A DNA stretch of 64,000 nucleotides, taken from contig NC_088681.1 in NCBI RefSeq assembly GCF_950023065.1, forward strand, positions 60,174,836-60,238,835, in the 5' to 3' direction. Under the pieces are notes generated by a model. The model was not told where the DNA came from and made no database searches. It saw only the letters and a list, made by a program, of their open reading frames with translations. The translations under genes and the position numbers were made by a program. Positions 33,319-44,618 of this stretch are shown here, in pieces (the first letter of the stretch is position 1; every line of letters starts with the position of its first letter). The stretch comes from Planococcus citri. Its lineage: Eukaryota; Arthropoda; Insecta; Hemiptera; Pseudococcidae.

Positions 33319-36300
33319 ATATATCAAATTGAATGTTTTTATTGACGCTGAATACGAATATGAAGTCAGATTTTTGATTGGACCCCATCCACGCACCCCA
33401 GCACCTCCCCAAAGGAGACGTTAATGTCAAAAAAATATGTTTTCGATATCGCTGAACACGAATATAGCCGTAGTTTTTCAAATTTACTTCACCCATGGCC
33501 TCCAGAACCTACCCATATAGGTAAAAGTCCAACTGAGGGCCGTGGATGGGAACCAATAAAAAATCTGACGTCATATTTGCGTTCAGCGTCATCAAAAACA
33601 TACTACCTCATGTGTCGCGCACGAACAAATTATACTTTTTTGAAGTTTTACTCCATTTACAGAGGTGCTAGAGCCGTGTATGGGGTCCAATCAAAAATCT
33701 GACTTCATATTCGTATTCAGCGTTAACAAAAATATACAATTCGATATATGTATCACATGCCCCAGATTTCTATTTGAAAGTTTGGCACAAATTTGGAGGA
33801 GAAGGTGCAGCTCCCCCACCATTAGAAATCTCATCTCGAAAATTGAATATTTCGAAAAAGCATCAAAAGATACATCCATGGAATTTTTTTAGAATTTTAA
33901 ACGGTAGCTCCCACTTACAGCGTTATTTTGAAATTTGAATTTTCAATTTTTGAAAATTTCAAAATACTTGAAAAGTTTAAAATGCAATGCCTTCTCGAAC
34001 TGTGAAACCAGTTTTGATCAAAGTACCGTAGCTTTGGAGTAATGGAGTGCTGAAGTTGAGTACCTCGAGACAATGTGAAAATAAGTGAAGTCTCCTCCCC
34101 ACCCACCACTGATGAGGCTGGAACCAAACTGATTACGGGTTTCATTACTTTTTGGATTTTACATTATTTCCTGCACGTAAAATTTCGATCACGAGTGTTT
34201 CAAGACAATGTGCTCCTTCCATCAAGCAACGATAAGGTTTCTTTTAAAATCAAACAGCGTCAGTTTGAACTTTAAAAAGTTCCTTTGCTACTCTGTTTGT
34301 TTCGTTTCAAGTTTCAAACTTCAATTCCAGTTTACTTTTTCAATTATATTTTCAATAAAATTATACGTTTATCGACTTTTGAAGCTATGTATTTCCATAA
34401 TCATTTGAAGAATTTATATAGGTAATATGCTTTTCAACAATTTTGAAACAGTTGAGAGACTAAGTACCACTACCAATACCAAATAATCATTATGATTGTC
34501 GATGAAATCTTCGATTTAATTCTTTCAAAAGCACAATCTGAATCAAAATAAATTCTTTGCAATTGAATCGAATAATGGAGCTAGCTCAGAACAACACTGA
34601 CAAAAGATCCCTTTTAGAAAACTATTCATGTAGGTATTCAATAATGAAATTAAGGACCTATAAGTACATACATAAAAGTTTGTACATAAAATTTCAGTAA
34701 TAACTCACTTTAGTAATCGCACGATCTGATGGACAATGTATGTACCACGCACACATACAAAATTTAACTAATGTAAAATCACGCACGAAACTACTAAAAA
34801 ACCATCAATGATGCGTTGAATACAAGAGTAGGTATGTACGATATAATAAGATGAATAACACATGTACTGGTATATGTGTCTCATCCAGGGAAAAGGACAA
34901 TAGAAGATTGAACCAGTTCAAAGTAGACTGAAGACGAAGAAAGAGGATGTGCTGATGCGTGACTGTTTCCAGGTTAGTAGGAATAAAAAGAGACGTGCAC
35001 ACTTTGAAACAATACTCGCAGTTCCAGGAGCACACAGAAATCAAATGTTGTAACCCTTAAATGATGAACTCTGCCTCTCTCAACATTCCTTAACAAGTAT
35101 AAAAAAGATCGATATAAAGGATTTTTACAGCAAGACGAAATTAAAATAGAAAAAAAGTAGGTCAAATCCTGCGGGAGGACATTTAAATTGTATTTTTCAA
35201 GAAACAATAAAAACTATAGCACAATGCCTGTAAAAAAAAATTGTCATTTTTTCAATCCAGAAATCTCAAAATTTTCCAAAAAAAATTAATAAAAAAAAAT
35301 TTTGATTTATTTAAAGTATTTTACATCTGCATTGAAATCCTCCAAAATAATCCTTACCTAATGGAGGTAGAGAAGGGGAGAGGGTATATTTCCATACGAG
35401 GGGAGCAATATTAAATGGAGGCCGAGGGAGGTTTTTTCTTGAAAATTGTTTTACAAGCATTAATTTATTCCATTTTTCATGACTTTTCCAACAAGGAGGC
35501 CTTTATGGCAGGAGACCAAATAAGCTGGGGGAACCGATGGAAGGATTTTCTTGAAAATTATGACAGAGAAATAAATTTTTTCATATTTTTTTCGATTTGG
35601 AGAGTGGAATGCTCGAAAACCTTTTTTTAGACGCATTCTGCACGTAGAAATAGGTACCTGAAGGAACTTGAAAAAAATTAAACTAAACGTGTGATTTGAG
35701 AAAATGAAAATTTCCAATCTAGAATATAAAACGTGCAAAAAAAATCTGACTTGACAAAAACACGGCAATCAAATCTCTCAAGCAGATGCGATTTTCAAAC
35801 GTATTTGAAAAAATTTTGATCAGAGAAGAAAAATTGTCAAAAAAAAGTTGTGGCTTATGCTCGACCTGTTTGAAAAATTTATCCAAATTTGAGCCAAAAT
35901 CCAGACGGACACCCTTTTGGACCTCAAAATTTAAGAGGTGGAAATTCAAAAATTCGAGCCTCCTGTGTAATTTTTGATTTCTCCAGAAATTTCAAAACTT
36001 TTCCAGAACACGCTGAAAAATCAATTTGAGCAGCTGAAATTCCGGTTACGAGGGTTTCAGACCACGTTGTTTCCAAAAATCGTGATCACGTTCTGGAGGC
36101 AAGCGCCTGACACTTCGACAGGTTCTCCTCGTCAAATTATTAATTTTTTCATGTCATCGTGTCTCCTTTTTTGTTGAAGTAATAGGATTTTTTTCCATAT
36201 TTTTTTTGAGGGAAGGGTTTCATTCAAGAACAGCAACATTGTTTGGGGGCCGAGGGAGGTTTTTGGTTAGCGAAGGGTGTTTTTTTTTTGAAACGGTGGG

Positions 36301-36649
36301 GACGGTTATGTACAAAGATTTTCACAAAAAGTGAAAAATGTTCAAATTTTTTTTTTCAAATTCAAGTTTTGAATTTCCCATTTTTTAAAAAATTTTTGAA
36401 GGGAGGGAAGGGGTAGGATTGTGCATCATATAAGGGAACCAAAATTGTTCAGATGCCTAGGAAGACTTTTCCATGAAAATACATATGTAGGTACCTACTT
36501 ACCTACATAATTATTTAGACTTGCAGTAAAAATGAAGACTTTTTTGCAAAAAAAAATCACAGACATTGATCTATTCATTTTTTCTTGATTTTTCCTAATA
36601 AAATGCGTCATGCAAAAGAACCAAAGTAACGTGGAAAGGGAGAGGGATT
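33319..36649. other. Repeats and duplicated upstream segment between paralog 3 and the LTR element
   Basis: No host gene. The stretch 33330-33880 contains facing copies of the TGAATACGAATATGAAGTC / GACTTCATATTCGTATTCA module. The stretch 33890-34140 parallels 18390-18640. The stretch 34140-35230 is collinear with 21060-21925 plus 22900-23080. The stretch 35340-35640 matches 49240-49500 (TTTTCCAACAAGGAGGCCTT). The stretch 35690-36130 resembles the 3' flank and family-B-like tail of the other units (TTTCCAATCTAGAATA, GAGCCAAAATCCAGACGGAC). The 3' flank of paralog 4 continues at 41814 beyond the inserted LTR element. Confidence 0.5.
34700..35090 (-). promoter_or_regulatory. Conserved upstream block, copy 3 (possible promoter or noncoding exon)
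   Basis: Same block as at 21560-21925, lying about 5.3 kb upstream of pseudogene paralog 3. The intervening distance is enlarged by the palindrome-plus-LINE insertion. It keeps GGGAAAAGGACAATAGAAGA near 34887 and AGTTCCAGGAGCACACAGAA near 35020. Role inferred only from recurrence and position. Confidence 0.3.
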
Positions 36650-36995
36650 TGCGGGATTATTCGTGTCCGCAGTCGTAGATAGGCCCGAACGTAGGTTGGG
36701 CATTCGTAAACGTCGTCGCGAGCGCGAGAAAGAAAAAGGCCGAGGCTAAAAGCTACGAGCGTTTATTCGTATAAGTGTACACGTAGACGAAAATATAACA
36801 ACTAACTACCACGTATCTTACACATAAGGACCAGGAGATCGAGAAAAGGAGCGTGATGATGGCAACGGAAGGTAGGGGGGCGAGGCGCGAGTGTTTAAAG
36901 GCAGGATACAGACGATGACGAGAACTGGTTCGAGGGGAGGAGAGAAAGGGCGATAGCAACGATGCAAATACGCGGAGATCGCTACGATCACCGCA
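36650..36995 (-). repeat. 3' long terminal repeat
   Basis: 346 bp, identical to 41464-41809. On the minus strand it begins TGCGGTGATCGTAGCGATC and ends with the CCCGCA terminus. Flanking GATT at 36646-36649 is the target duplication. Confidence 0.9.
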
Positions 36996-36998
36996 GGG

Positions 36999-37008
36999 CC
37001 CCCCCTTT
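36999..37008 (-). other. Polypurine tract
   Basis: The minus strand reads AAAGGGGGGG three bases before the 3' LTR, the expected location of the plus-strand primer for LTR retrotransposons. The three intervening bases are CCC. Confidence 0.65.
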
Positions 37009-37333
37009 AGAAAAGGCATTAAGGAAAAAGACAAGAGACTAATGCTAACAATAGGTATTAATACATTTGACAAAATAAAAATACAAAAGGATACAAAAAT
37101 GCAAAATAGCTCAAGTACACAGGTGCTATACTACACATGGCAACAGTGCAAATACCTTAAACATGGAGACAACTTAATTGTAGTCGCTAAAAATAGAACG
37201 AGGTATTTCTTAAAAATATACCAGCTATACAAATTACAAAAGTACCTGGGCTAATGCATAGAGAGATGTTAACATATGCGTATTGTCTCTCTATACGTTT
37301 TGTTATCGTCTTTGCAAGATGATGAAATAACGT
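37009..37333 (-). other. Noncoding region between pol stop and polypurine tract
   Basis: About 325 bp inside the LTR element after the pol stop. No open frame of note and no envelope gene are seen. Confidence 0.6.
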
Positions 37334-40300
37334 TTAGGGCGACGATGAGAAATTAAACCTGACTGTTGGTTTACTCTGTCTACCTGAACGTGTGTAGATT
37401 GGGGTAGGAACGACAGTAGGTTGTAAAGCAGCGGGTGGCGGCGAGTTAAGTGAGATGTTTGGCTTCAGCCTGTCAACGGAGATGTTGACACGCTTGCCAT
37501 TTCGATCTATTGTAAAATATTTATCTGTTTTTTGCAATACTTTAAAAGGACCAGTGTAAGGTGGTGTAAACGATGGCCTTACACGATCATCTCGAACGAA
37601 TACATGTGAACAAGAATGTAGATTCGTTGGAATGTACGTTTTTTTAGCTGTATCGTGGTGACGAATTTCTTTGAAGCATTTTACTGCTTCAGAGATGCGT
37701 TCGAGAAATTCGTGTCGATGAGATGATTGTGTGTTTAGGAAAAAGTCGCCAGGAAGACGGAGTTGCTGTCCATACAATGCGTCGGCCGGACAATAGTCCG
37801 AGTCTGCATTGACACATGAACGTAGCGCCAACAAAATTAAAGGAAGATGATCTGACCAATGTACTGAGTCGCCAGAAGCCGTTATCGCCGTTTTCAACGT
37901 ACGATGAAAATTCTCAATCAAGCCATTTGCTTGAGGATGGTATGCAGTGGTACGAATTCGGTTGATTCCAAAATATTTAGTAACATTTTGGAGCAGTTCG
38001 GATTCGAATTGCGTACCTTGGTCGGTAGTAATAGTGACAGGCGCACCGTAACGTGAAATCCATGTCTCTACCATGGCTTTGGCAACTGTGTCGGCTCGCT
38101 GGTCTGGGATAGGTACCACTTCGGGCCAGCGAGTCGCGCGATCGATCATTGTAAGGCAATAATGGTAACCGTTTGAGACTGGTAGTTTACCAATTAAATC
38201 AACGTGAACGTGTTCCAAACGACCGACTGTTTGGGAGATAGGCGTCAGAGGCGCGACAGTGTGTCGAGTTACCTTGCACCTCTGACAAGTTGTACAGGCA
38301 CGAGTGAAATTACCGATGTCTCTCTGCAGATTTGGCCAAACGTAACGATTCGAAATTAAGTGTCTGGTTCGTTTGATACCGGGATGAGCCAGATTGTGAT
38401 ATTGGTCGAAAATTTTCTGTCGTAGGCACGAGGGTACATACGGACGCTGGTACCCTTGTTTGGACACGTCACAGTAAATGTCATGTCCATTTGAGTTGAT
38501 TTTTACAAGTTCGAGAGATGAAGGTTTCGAAATCAATTTTCGAAGTTCAGGGTCGCTTTGCTGGGCTTTCGCAAGTTCGGCAGGTGAGATGCAGTGAATA
38601 CTCGAGATAGCTTCGATTCTCGAGAAACAATCAGCTACCTCGTTCTCACTGCCTTTTATGTAACGTATGTCAGTAGTAAACTGGCCGATAAAGTCTAAAT
38701 GACGAAATTGTCGAGGTGACGCTTTTTCTGGGTTCTGATTAAAGGCGTGAATCAGGGGCTGGTGGTCGGTGAGCACCGTAAATTGGCGACCTTCCACCAT
38801 GTGCCTGAAGAATTTCACGGATGAGTAGATCGCTAGAAGTTCGCGATCGTACGTCGAGTACTTTTTCTGAGCAGGGGTCAGTTTTGAGGAAAAGAATCCC
38901 AGTGGCTCTTTCAAGCCATCTGAGCGAATTTGATGTAAGGTGGCTCCAATTGCAACTGAGGAGGCGTCAGTCATCAGTTCGAGGTCGCAATTGGAGTCTG
39001 GGTAGGCAAGATAAGTAGCGTTTGCAAGTGCGTCCTTGCAAGCTTGAAACGACTGACGGAGGTCGTCAGTCCAGATAACGGGAGTTTTGTCACGCTTTTT
39101 CGAGTTATGAAAAAGGTTCGTGAGAGGTGCTTGAAGAGTAGCAGCGTTTGGTATGAAACGATGATAAAAATTTAAGACGCCAATGAAACTCCTCAAGCCA
39201 CAAATGTCTTGAGGAAGAGGGAATGAAGTGAGGGCTTCAATTTTGGCTTTCGTCGGACGGATGCCCTCAGCCGAGATTTCGTGTCCTAAGAACGTGAGAG
39301 TCGATTGGCCAAAAACGGATTTCGAAGCATTTATCGTAATCCCGAATTTTTGCAATCGCTCCAGGACAATGCGGAGGTGTTGCATATGTTCCTCCTCGGA
39401 TGTGCTAGCGATTAGCACATCGTCAAGGTATGCATAGACGAATGGCAGGCCCCTGAGGACCTCGTCAATGAAACGTTGAAAAGTCTGTGGTGCGTTTCGT
39501 AAGCCAAATGGCATACGCAGAAATTCGAAAAGGCCGAAGGGGGTACTGATTGCCGTTTTTTCAATGTCCTCTTCGGCTACCAATATTTGGTAGAATGCTC
39601 GAATGAGGTCAAGTCGAGTGAAGATTTTTGCATTCGCCAGGGAGGATGCAAAATCGTGAATATGTGGAATCGGGTATGAGTCTGGTTTAGTTTTCGAATT
39701 CAATTTACGATAATCGCCGGTCATGCGATGCGTATGATCGGACTTCTTGACCGGGTGAAGGGGGCTAGCCCAGGGGCTGGAAGATGGGCAACAGATGCCA
39801 AGTTGCATCAGTAGCTCGAACTCCTTTTTAGCCTGGGCTAATAGATGAGGTGCCAATCTGCGAGGACGACACGAGACAGGTGGACCAGTAGTTTCGATAT
39901 GATGCTTCGTGCTATGATTTACTGCAGGAAGCGTGATTAATTCAGCCGGATTGGTCAGTGACGAGAATTCGCGCAGTAAATCAGTATATTTATCGGAGAT
40001 AGGGGGAATCGAAGATATACCGTAAGTAGGTATATTTTCAGAACGACAACGGATTTTGATACCAGTTACGCCATCGATAAGTTGATGTTGCGCTGGATCA
40101 ATTAACAGGTTGTAATGTTTGAGTAGATCGATGCCTATAATAGGACGGTCTACGTCAGCTAGAATGAAATTCCAGATCAGTGGCCTACGTAACCCTACGT
40201 TTAAGGTAATGGTACGTTGACCGTAAGTGCGGATAACCGAATCGTTCGCTGCATAGAGTAACGTATCTGACTGTGGCAAGTTTTTCGGCGCTGGAAAAAC

Positions 40301-40413
40301 TGAAATAATTGCGCCAGAGTCGATCAGAAAGGAATTTCGGGAGTTTCTGTCAAAAACGAGTAGGCGGCCTAGATTGGGCTCTTCAGGTGCCGCCGCAACT
40401 GAAGAAACGCCTA
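37334..40413 (-). CDS. Pol polyprotein of the LTR retrotransposon (expressed by -1 frameshift from gag)
   Basis: The open pol frame extends upstream of the first Met (40279) to overlap the end of gag. The protease signature DSGA lies at about 40310-40321, before that Met, so translation must enter from gag. Counting from the Met at 40279, reverse transcriptase has its first Asp at 224 (TRLDLIRAFY) and catalytic YLDD at 284-287. RNase H has TDAS (437-440), E480, TDH (504-506) and D550. Integrase has a zinc-binding H628, H632, C662, C665 and the catalytic triad D694, D753, E789 with 35 residues between the last two. A GPF-type module (TGPFKVL) precedes the C-terminus. All catalytic residues I looked for are present and no stop interrupts the frame. 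No chromodomain or envelope is seen. Confidence 0.9.
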
Positions 40414-40420
40414 GTTTTTT
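40411..40420 (-). promoter_or_regulatory. -1 ribosomal frameshift site (A AAA AAC then stop)
   Basis: On the minus strand the gag frame reads GCA AAA AAC TAG. The heptamer A AAA AAC (40420 to 40414) is in the correct phase for simultaneous slippage, and pol is open in the -1 frame from this point on. The gag and pol phases differ by exactly -1. I did not identify a downstream pseudoknot or stem with certainty. Confidence 0.8.
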
Positions 40421-41517
40421 GCTGCTTTAGAGCATGGCGTTCCGTCGTCGAGTGCTTTGCACTTGTGGGCGTTTGTGCCATATTTGTAATGATAGTAACA
40501 CAAGGCGATGCCTGGTGGTACTCTTGTGGCTGAGTAAGAACGATTGCTAGGTCTAGGGGACGAAGAATCACGATAACGTTGAGCATTTGATTGATTCGGA
40601 CTACGGGATCTACGATAATTATTGCTAACAGTATTATCTAATTTTATCGATAAATCACTTACAAGAGCCGTTAACTTGGTTACTTGTTCGGTTAACAAAT
40701 TTAGATGTACTTGCATTGTCGATGTATCAGGTGAAGAGGCTGGTTTCGGAGTCTTCACGGCGTTGATCGATAAGGCGTTCGGTTTATTCACAGTATACAC
40801 GACCATTTTGTCTGCCATCTCAGCTAATTTATCGACACGTTCTTCGGAGCTGGCAAGGACGAATTGGACTTCCTGAGGGAGTTGTTCAACGAAAAGCGGG
40901 CGGAGGATTTCATCTTGGATTTTACCATCTGCCAAGCTTTTCATTTCTTTTAAAAGCTGGCTCGGACGTTTATCGCCTAGCGATAAACATCTCAGTAATT
41001 TATGGATATTCTTCTCCGTTGAGTCAGAATATTCGGCGATAACACGATCTTTCAAAGCTTTGTACTTATCCGTTTCGGGAGGTGTTTTAAAAAAATCTTT
41101 TACCTCACCTAGGACCGTTGGGTCGATATGTGCCTGGACATACGCGTATCTGAGGTCGTCTGCTTCGATTTCGTTGATCAGGAAAATTGCTTCCAGCTGC
41201 CGGAACCAACTGCTAGGATCTTTGCGCGAAAACGGCGAAGATGCGATCGAAACGACAGGTTTTGGCGGTGCCATCGTAATTTTTTCGGATTTTTCGAGCG
41301 GTTTTTTCAGTTTTTCGTCGCACACGGAATTGTCGATATTTTCGGCCGAATTTTCGTTCACCGTTTTCGAATTTACGTCGAAGATTTGCACAGTTAATTC
41401 GGTCACAAGTTCGTTCGATTTTTCTGCTACGTTTTGCGCGATTAATTTATCGGGGTCACCAGTTGCGGGATTATTCGTGTCCGCAGTCGTAGATAGGCCC
41501 GAACGTAGGTTGGGCAT
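40411..41517 (-). CDS. Gag of the LTR retrotransposon
   Basis: A 368-residue frame whose start codon (41517) lies inside the 5' LTR and which reads through the LTR edge and the primer-binding site. It has a capsid-like helical middle (SWFRQLEAIF, LLKEMKSLADGK, FVEQLPQEVQ) and a basic Ser/Arg-rich segment (YRRSRSPNQS). Near the end is a finger of the form C-x2-H-x9-C followed by a further Cys (CYYHYKYGTNAHKC, then PCSK), which differs from the usual CCHC knuckle and resembles the CHCC finger of CsRn1-type elements. It ends in a TAG directly after the slippery heptamer A AAA AAC at 40414-40420. Confidence 0.85.
   Translation of the reverse strand: MPNLRSGLSTTADTNNPATGDPDKLIAQNVAEKSNELVTELTVQIFDVNSKTVNENSAENIDNSVCDEKLKKPLEKSEKITMAPPKPVVSIASSPFSRKDPSSWFRQLEAIFLINEIEADDLRYAYVQAHIDPTVLGEVKDFFKTPPETDKYKALKDRVIAEYSDSTEKNIHKLLRCLSLGDKRPSQLLKEMKSLADGKIQDEILRPLFVEQLPQEVQFVLASSEERVDKLAEMADKMVVYTVNKPNALSINAVKTPKPASSPDTSTMQVHLNLLTEQVTKLTALVSDLSIKLDNTVSNNYRRSRSPNQSNAQRYRDSSSPRPSNRSYSATRVPPGIALCYYHYKYGTNAHKCKALDDGTPCSKAAKN
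41452..41463 (-). other. Primer-binding site, tRNA-Trp type
   Basis: Starting two bases inside the 5' LTR edge the minus strand reads TGGTGACCCCGA, complementary over 12 nt to the 3' end of animal tRNA-Trp including CCA (recalled tRNA sequence). It is embedded in the gag coding frame, where it specifies the residues TGDPD. Confidence 0.7.
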
Positions 41518-41809
41518 TCGTAAACGTCGTCGCGAGCGCGAGAAAGAAAAAGGCCGAGGCTAAAAGCTACGAGCGTTTATTCGTATAAGTGTACACGTAG
41601 ACGAAAATATAACAACTAACTACCACGTATCTTACACATAAGGACCAGGAGATCGAGAAAAGGAGCGTGATGATGGCAACGGAAGGTAGGGGGGCGAGGC
41701 GCGAGTGTTTAAAGGCAGGATACAGACGATGACGAGAACTGGTTCGAGGGGAGGAGAGAAAGGGCGATAGCAACGATGCAAATACGCGGAGATCGCTACG
41801 ATCACCGCA
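41464..41809 (-). repeat. 5' long terminal repeat (contains gag start codon)
   Basis: 346 bp, identical to 36650-36995. The gag ATG at 41515-41517 lies 52-54 bases inside the 3' edge of this LTR, so the last part of the LTR is coding in this copy. Target duplication GATT follows at 41810-41813. Confidence 0.9.
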
Positions 41810-41813
41810 GATT

Positions 41814-42735
41814 TTTTCCAAAAAAGGGGATCATTCAGAAGAATTTTGACGAAAAAAACAAAATTTTTTGAAGGAATTAATTTTCTATTTTTTATAAATT
41901 TAGTTTTAGACCTAGAGGAAAAACAAAATTTAGAGAATTATACCTCTGCTTCGATGCCAAGCTAACACATCTTGAAAGAAACTAACACTAGAAATGGGTA
42001 ATAACTCATTGACTTTTTCCAAACGTTAAGTCGATTTCGTATCTATACCGGAGAAAGTCTACAGTCCTGGAGTCGAGAACAATTTCAGCTACAATTTCAA
42101 CACCGCCAAATCATTTTTATTTTTCATTCATATCATAAAAATACATAGGTACGAAACGTTTACCAAGAAAGTTTAAACAGAAACTTTTCTAAATTTCTGG
42201 TTAACTCTTTAGGAGTCCTTGCGAACAGAGTTTCTCAAAGTTTTCAAGATACGAGCATTCGAAAAGTTGTCAGTAAGTATTGAAATTAACAAAAAATGGA
42301 CGAGCCTCTCCCCTCTCTACGAACGGTTGACACCGAAATGAAGATATGTAGATACCTACCTACATTTTCTTTCTGCAACCATGTGAGAGAACTCCAACAC
42401 AAAACAGCGAAGATCTCCTCTCCCCTCCATTCCCTGCCGACATTGAGAAAAAAACGTAAGAGTTTACCATAAATTTGAAAGTTTAATTATTCATCAAATA
42501 CGAGTATTAAACTTATGAACAAACAGTAGTAGGTAAAGCTATGATAACAGAAAACAAAACAAAAAATATTATAAAATATGAATTAACTTTAAAAAATTCA
42601 AACGTTTGATTTGAGAAAGTGAAAATTTCCAATCTGGTTTCAAAAAAGTGCAAAGAAAATTTGACTCGACAAACAGGTACATAACAATCAAAATCTCTTT
42701 AAAGTAGGTCCATTACGGATTGAAGCCTAAGAAAT
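41814..42735. other. 3' flank of paralog 4; no gene
   Basis: No gene. The stretch 42110-42730 matches the shared paralog 3' flank at 15720-16160, 27380-27735 and 59400-60010 (ATTTTTCATTCATATCATAAAAATACA, GATCTCCTCTCCCCTCC). The minus-strand ATTAAA at 42482-42487 is a possible polyadenylation signal about 250 nt past the stop. Confidence 0.5.
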
Positions 42736-44583
42736 TCATTTGAATTCCATAAATTCCTCATCGTTTTCTAAACACCATGATAGAAGTGAAGTTAAAGAAG
42801 ACTCGGATACAGTAGTTTTAAGGTCAGCTACTTTTTTTACAAAATCAATTATACCTGTTTTTATCTGCAACACGATATCTTTGCTCGAAACAAACAAATC
42901 GATAAATTCCTTAAACAGTTCTATAGGAACAGAAAAAGCAGAGCAGGGTAAAATCTGGAGTAAAACAGGTGAACATACAAGTTGATTTTTAAAATTCCAA
43001 GACATATCGGTATCGTTGTAGGCATCGTTGATGAATTCATTCAATTCTCTTGGCCTACGGATCATAACTTCAATTTCACGAAAGTATCGAAGTTCGCCGA
43101 AAAAAACTGACTGCAGTATTTGTTGTTTGAAATTTCTAGCTGCTTGTGTATCCGGCCTTGAAAGACTCACAAACTCATTCACTTCATCGAAACAGAATTC
43201 TAGCAGATATGATTCGCAAATATAAAAGATAATACCATTGTCGTTATTGGCCATGACGTTTTCCCTGAATTGGGTAATCTCATCTTCGTTTTCAAAACAC
43301 AAGTTCATCAATTTTTTGAAATCTTGGCATCGTGTGCCTTGAATCAAACGTCTCCAGCAATCAGACCAAAACGTTTTCCTCTCCTCGTAAGTGGCATACG
43401 AAAGAAAAGTTGAGAAGAATACGTATTCTTTCGGCTCTGGTGGAATTGAACTACTTAAAGTCTGTAAGCCTTCAAACAGTCTATAATTAGATGTAATTTC
43501 TTCAACTGCCGAACGTTTCAACCTTTCCGGAGCACTGTTCCATATTTCGCAACACATATTAAACCAATTCCTGCGAATACAGCCATCTTTGTCATCTTTA
43601 TAGTCCTCATAGTAGCTTATACCTAACATTGAAATATATTCTCCATTCTCAAATTGCAATGCAATTATGATTCCATTTGTAAAAGCCGTTTGGTTTATTA
43701 CGTTTCGAATTCGCATCCAAATCGAATGAATGAATTCCTTATCGTACCAAGAGTTTAGACACAGAGCACGCATCAATTCGAAACCATATTCGCCAACATT
43801 AACAAAATTATCGAGCTGTTGATCGTCCAACTTTGGAAAAATATACCGAGCGAAAGATTGCACGTCACTGTGGAAAAGGTCATAACCCTTTTGCACTCTA
43901 CTTTCTGTCGGTATACGGTTCCAGAAATATTCCACAGATGGTCTGTTGTGAGTCATGGTTCTGGTTAACATTACATTCTCGACACAATTGTCCCAGCGTG
44001 AGATTGGTATTTTATCTAATCTTTTTTTCAGGTAACAAATCCAATAATACAATTGTGGGCTTACTGAGAAATTGATACTATTCAAATCCATATTGCTCGA
44101 TACTAATGGCCAAAGTCGTCTGATATCGTCCTCGAAGAAATACGTACAAGCAATTATGAACTTTTGCTGCACGTCAAATTGATCACAATGCATCATACGC
44201 TCGGCTGTCTTCACATAATGAATAGTTCCGTTATAATCACACACGAAATCGTCGAAGTATCGCAAAACATGGTTCTGATGGTTGTAATGAAAATGAAATA
44301 CTCGTTCGTGATGACTATGCAGCCATTGGCCCAATGAGAATCTAAAATTCGTCAAATATCTATCGATCGTAGCACGAATCACAGATGGTAAATGAGGCAG
44401 CACAGTATTTGATGAAATATTTTGGACCTCTGGATTAAATCTTGTCAATGTATCATCGCTAGAACGATATTTCATCACTTCACAGCGCCATATTCCCAGG
44501 CTAACGGCCATCGCTGGTAGGTCTTTCAGAGATACTGGATTCGGATGAAAAACATCGTACACTTCAGAATTGATTCCAGCCAT
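42736..44583 (-). CDS. Paralog 4 of the tandem family; intact
   Basis: A 615-residue single-exon frame from the consensus MAGINSEVYD Met at 44583. The open frame extends five codons further to a GTG, which I do not accept as a start in a eukaryote. It has the same landmarks as paralog 1: HCDQFD, RRLWPLVSS, YYWICYLKKRL, NRPSVEYFWNRIP, and the C-terminal array with QFRENVM, NFKQQIL, NFKNQLV, QIKTGII and MEFK ends. The last repeat keeps LSWCLENDEEF and stops right after MEFK, about 7-9 residues earlier than paralogs 1 and 6. No frameshift or premature stop is seen. A splice-acceptor-like TTTCAG is 38 nt upstream of the ATG, and a young LTR retrotransposon sits about 0.9 kb past the stop. Function unknown. 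Confidence 0.8.
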   Translation of the reverse strand: MAGINSEVYDVFHPNPVSLKDLPAMAVSLGIWRCEVMKYRSSDDTLTRFNPEVQNISSNTVLPHLPSVIRATIDRYLTNFRFSLGQWLHSHHERVFHFHYNHQNHVLRYFDDFVCDYNGTIHYVKTAERMMHCDQFDVQQKFIIACTYFFEDDIRRLWPLVSSNMDLNSINFSVSPQLYYWICYLKKRLDKIPISRWDNCVENVMLTRTMTHNRPSVEYFWNRIPTESRVQKGYDLFHSDVQSFARYIFPKLDDQQLDNFVNVGEYGFELMRALCLNSWYDKEFIHSIWMRIRNVINQTAFTNGIIIALQFENGEYISMLGISYYEDYKDDKDGCIRRNWFNMCCEIWNSAPERLKRSAVEEITSNYRLFEGLQTLSSSIPPEPKEYVFFSTFLSYATYEERKTFWSDCWRRLIQGTRCQDFKKLMNLCFENEDEITQFRENVMANNDNGIIFYICESYLLEFCFDEVNEFVSLSRPDTQAARNFKQQILQSVFFGELRYFREIEVMIRRPRELNEFINDAYNDTDMSWNFKNQLVCSPVLLQILPCSAFSVPIELFKEFIDLFVSSKDIVLQIKTGIIDFVKKVADLKTTVSESSLTSLLSWCLENDEEFMEFK

Positions 44584-44618
44584 TTTGTTGGTCTTCACTC
44601 GACTCTATTTCGATCCGA

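Larger units (their letters stand above)
36650..41809 (-). mobile_element. CsRn1-like Ty3/Gypsy LTR retrotransposon, structurally complete and recent
   Basis: The 5,160-bp element is oriented on the minus strand. The two 346-bp LTRs (36650-36995 and 41464-41809) are identical by eye and have TG...CA ends. GATT flanks both sides (36646-36649, 41810-41813), a 4-bp target duplication. It encodes Gag and a Gag-Pol extension in the -1 frame with protease, reverse transcriptase, RNase H and integrase; no envelope frame is present. The primer-binding site fits tRNA-Trp. A CHCC-type Gag finger, a tRNA-Trp primer and a length near 5 kb are recalled features of the CsRn1 group. Identical LTRs and open frames mean a very young insertion. 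It lies in the 3' flank of paralog 4. Confidence 0.9.

Noticed and set aside
36650..41809. Endogenous retrovirus with envelope
   Set aside because: No envelope frame lies between the pol stop and the 3' LTR; the element is a retrotransposon with gag and pol only.
36753..41821. Open frames inside the LTRs (36753-37073, 41567-41821)
   Set aside because: They are in the LTR repeat itself, identical in both copies, with no known domain.
44584..44598. Five-codon upstream extension of paralog 4 beginning at GTG
   Set aside because: GTG is not a usual eukaryotic start and the next ATG is the family-consensus start.
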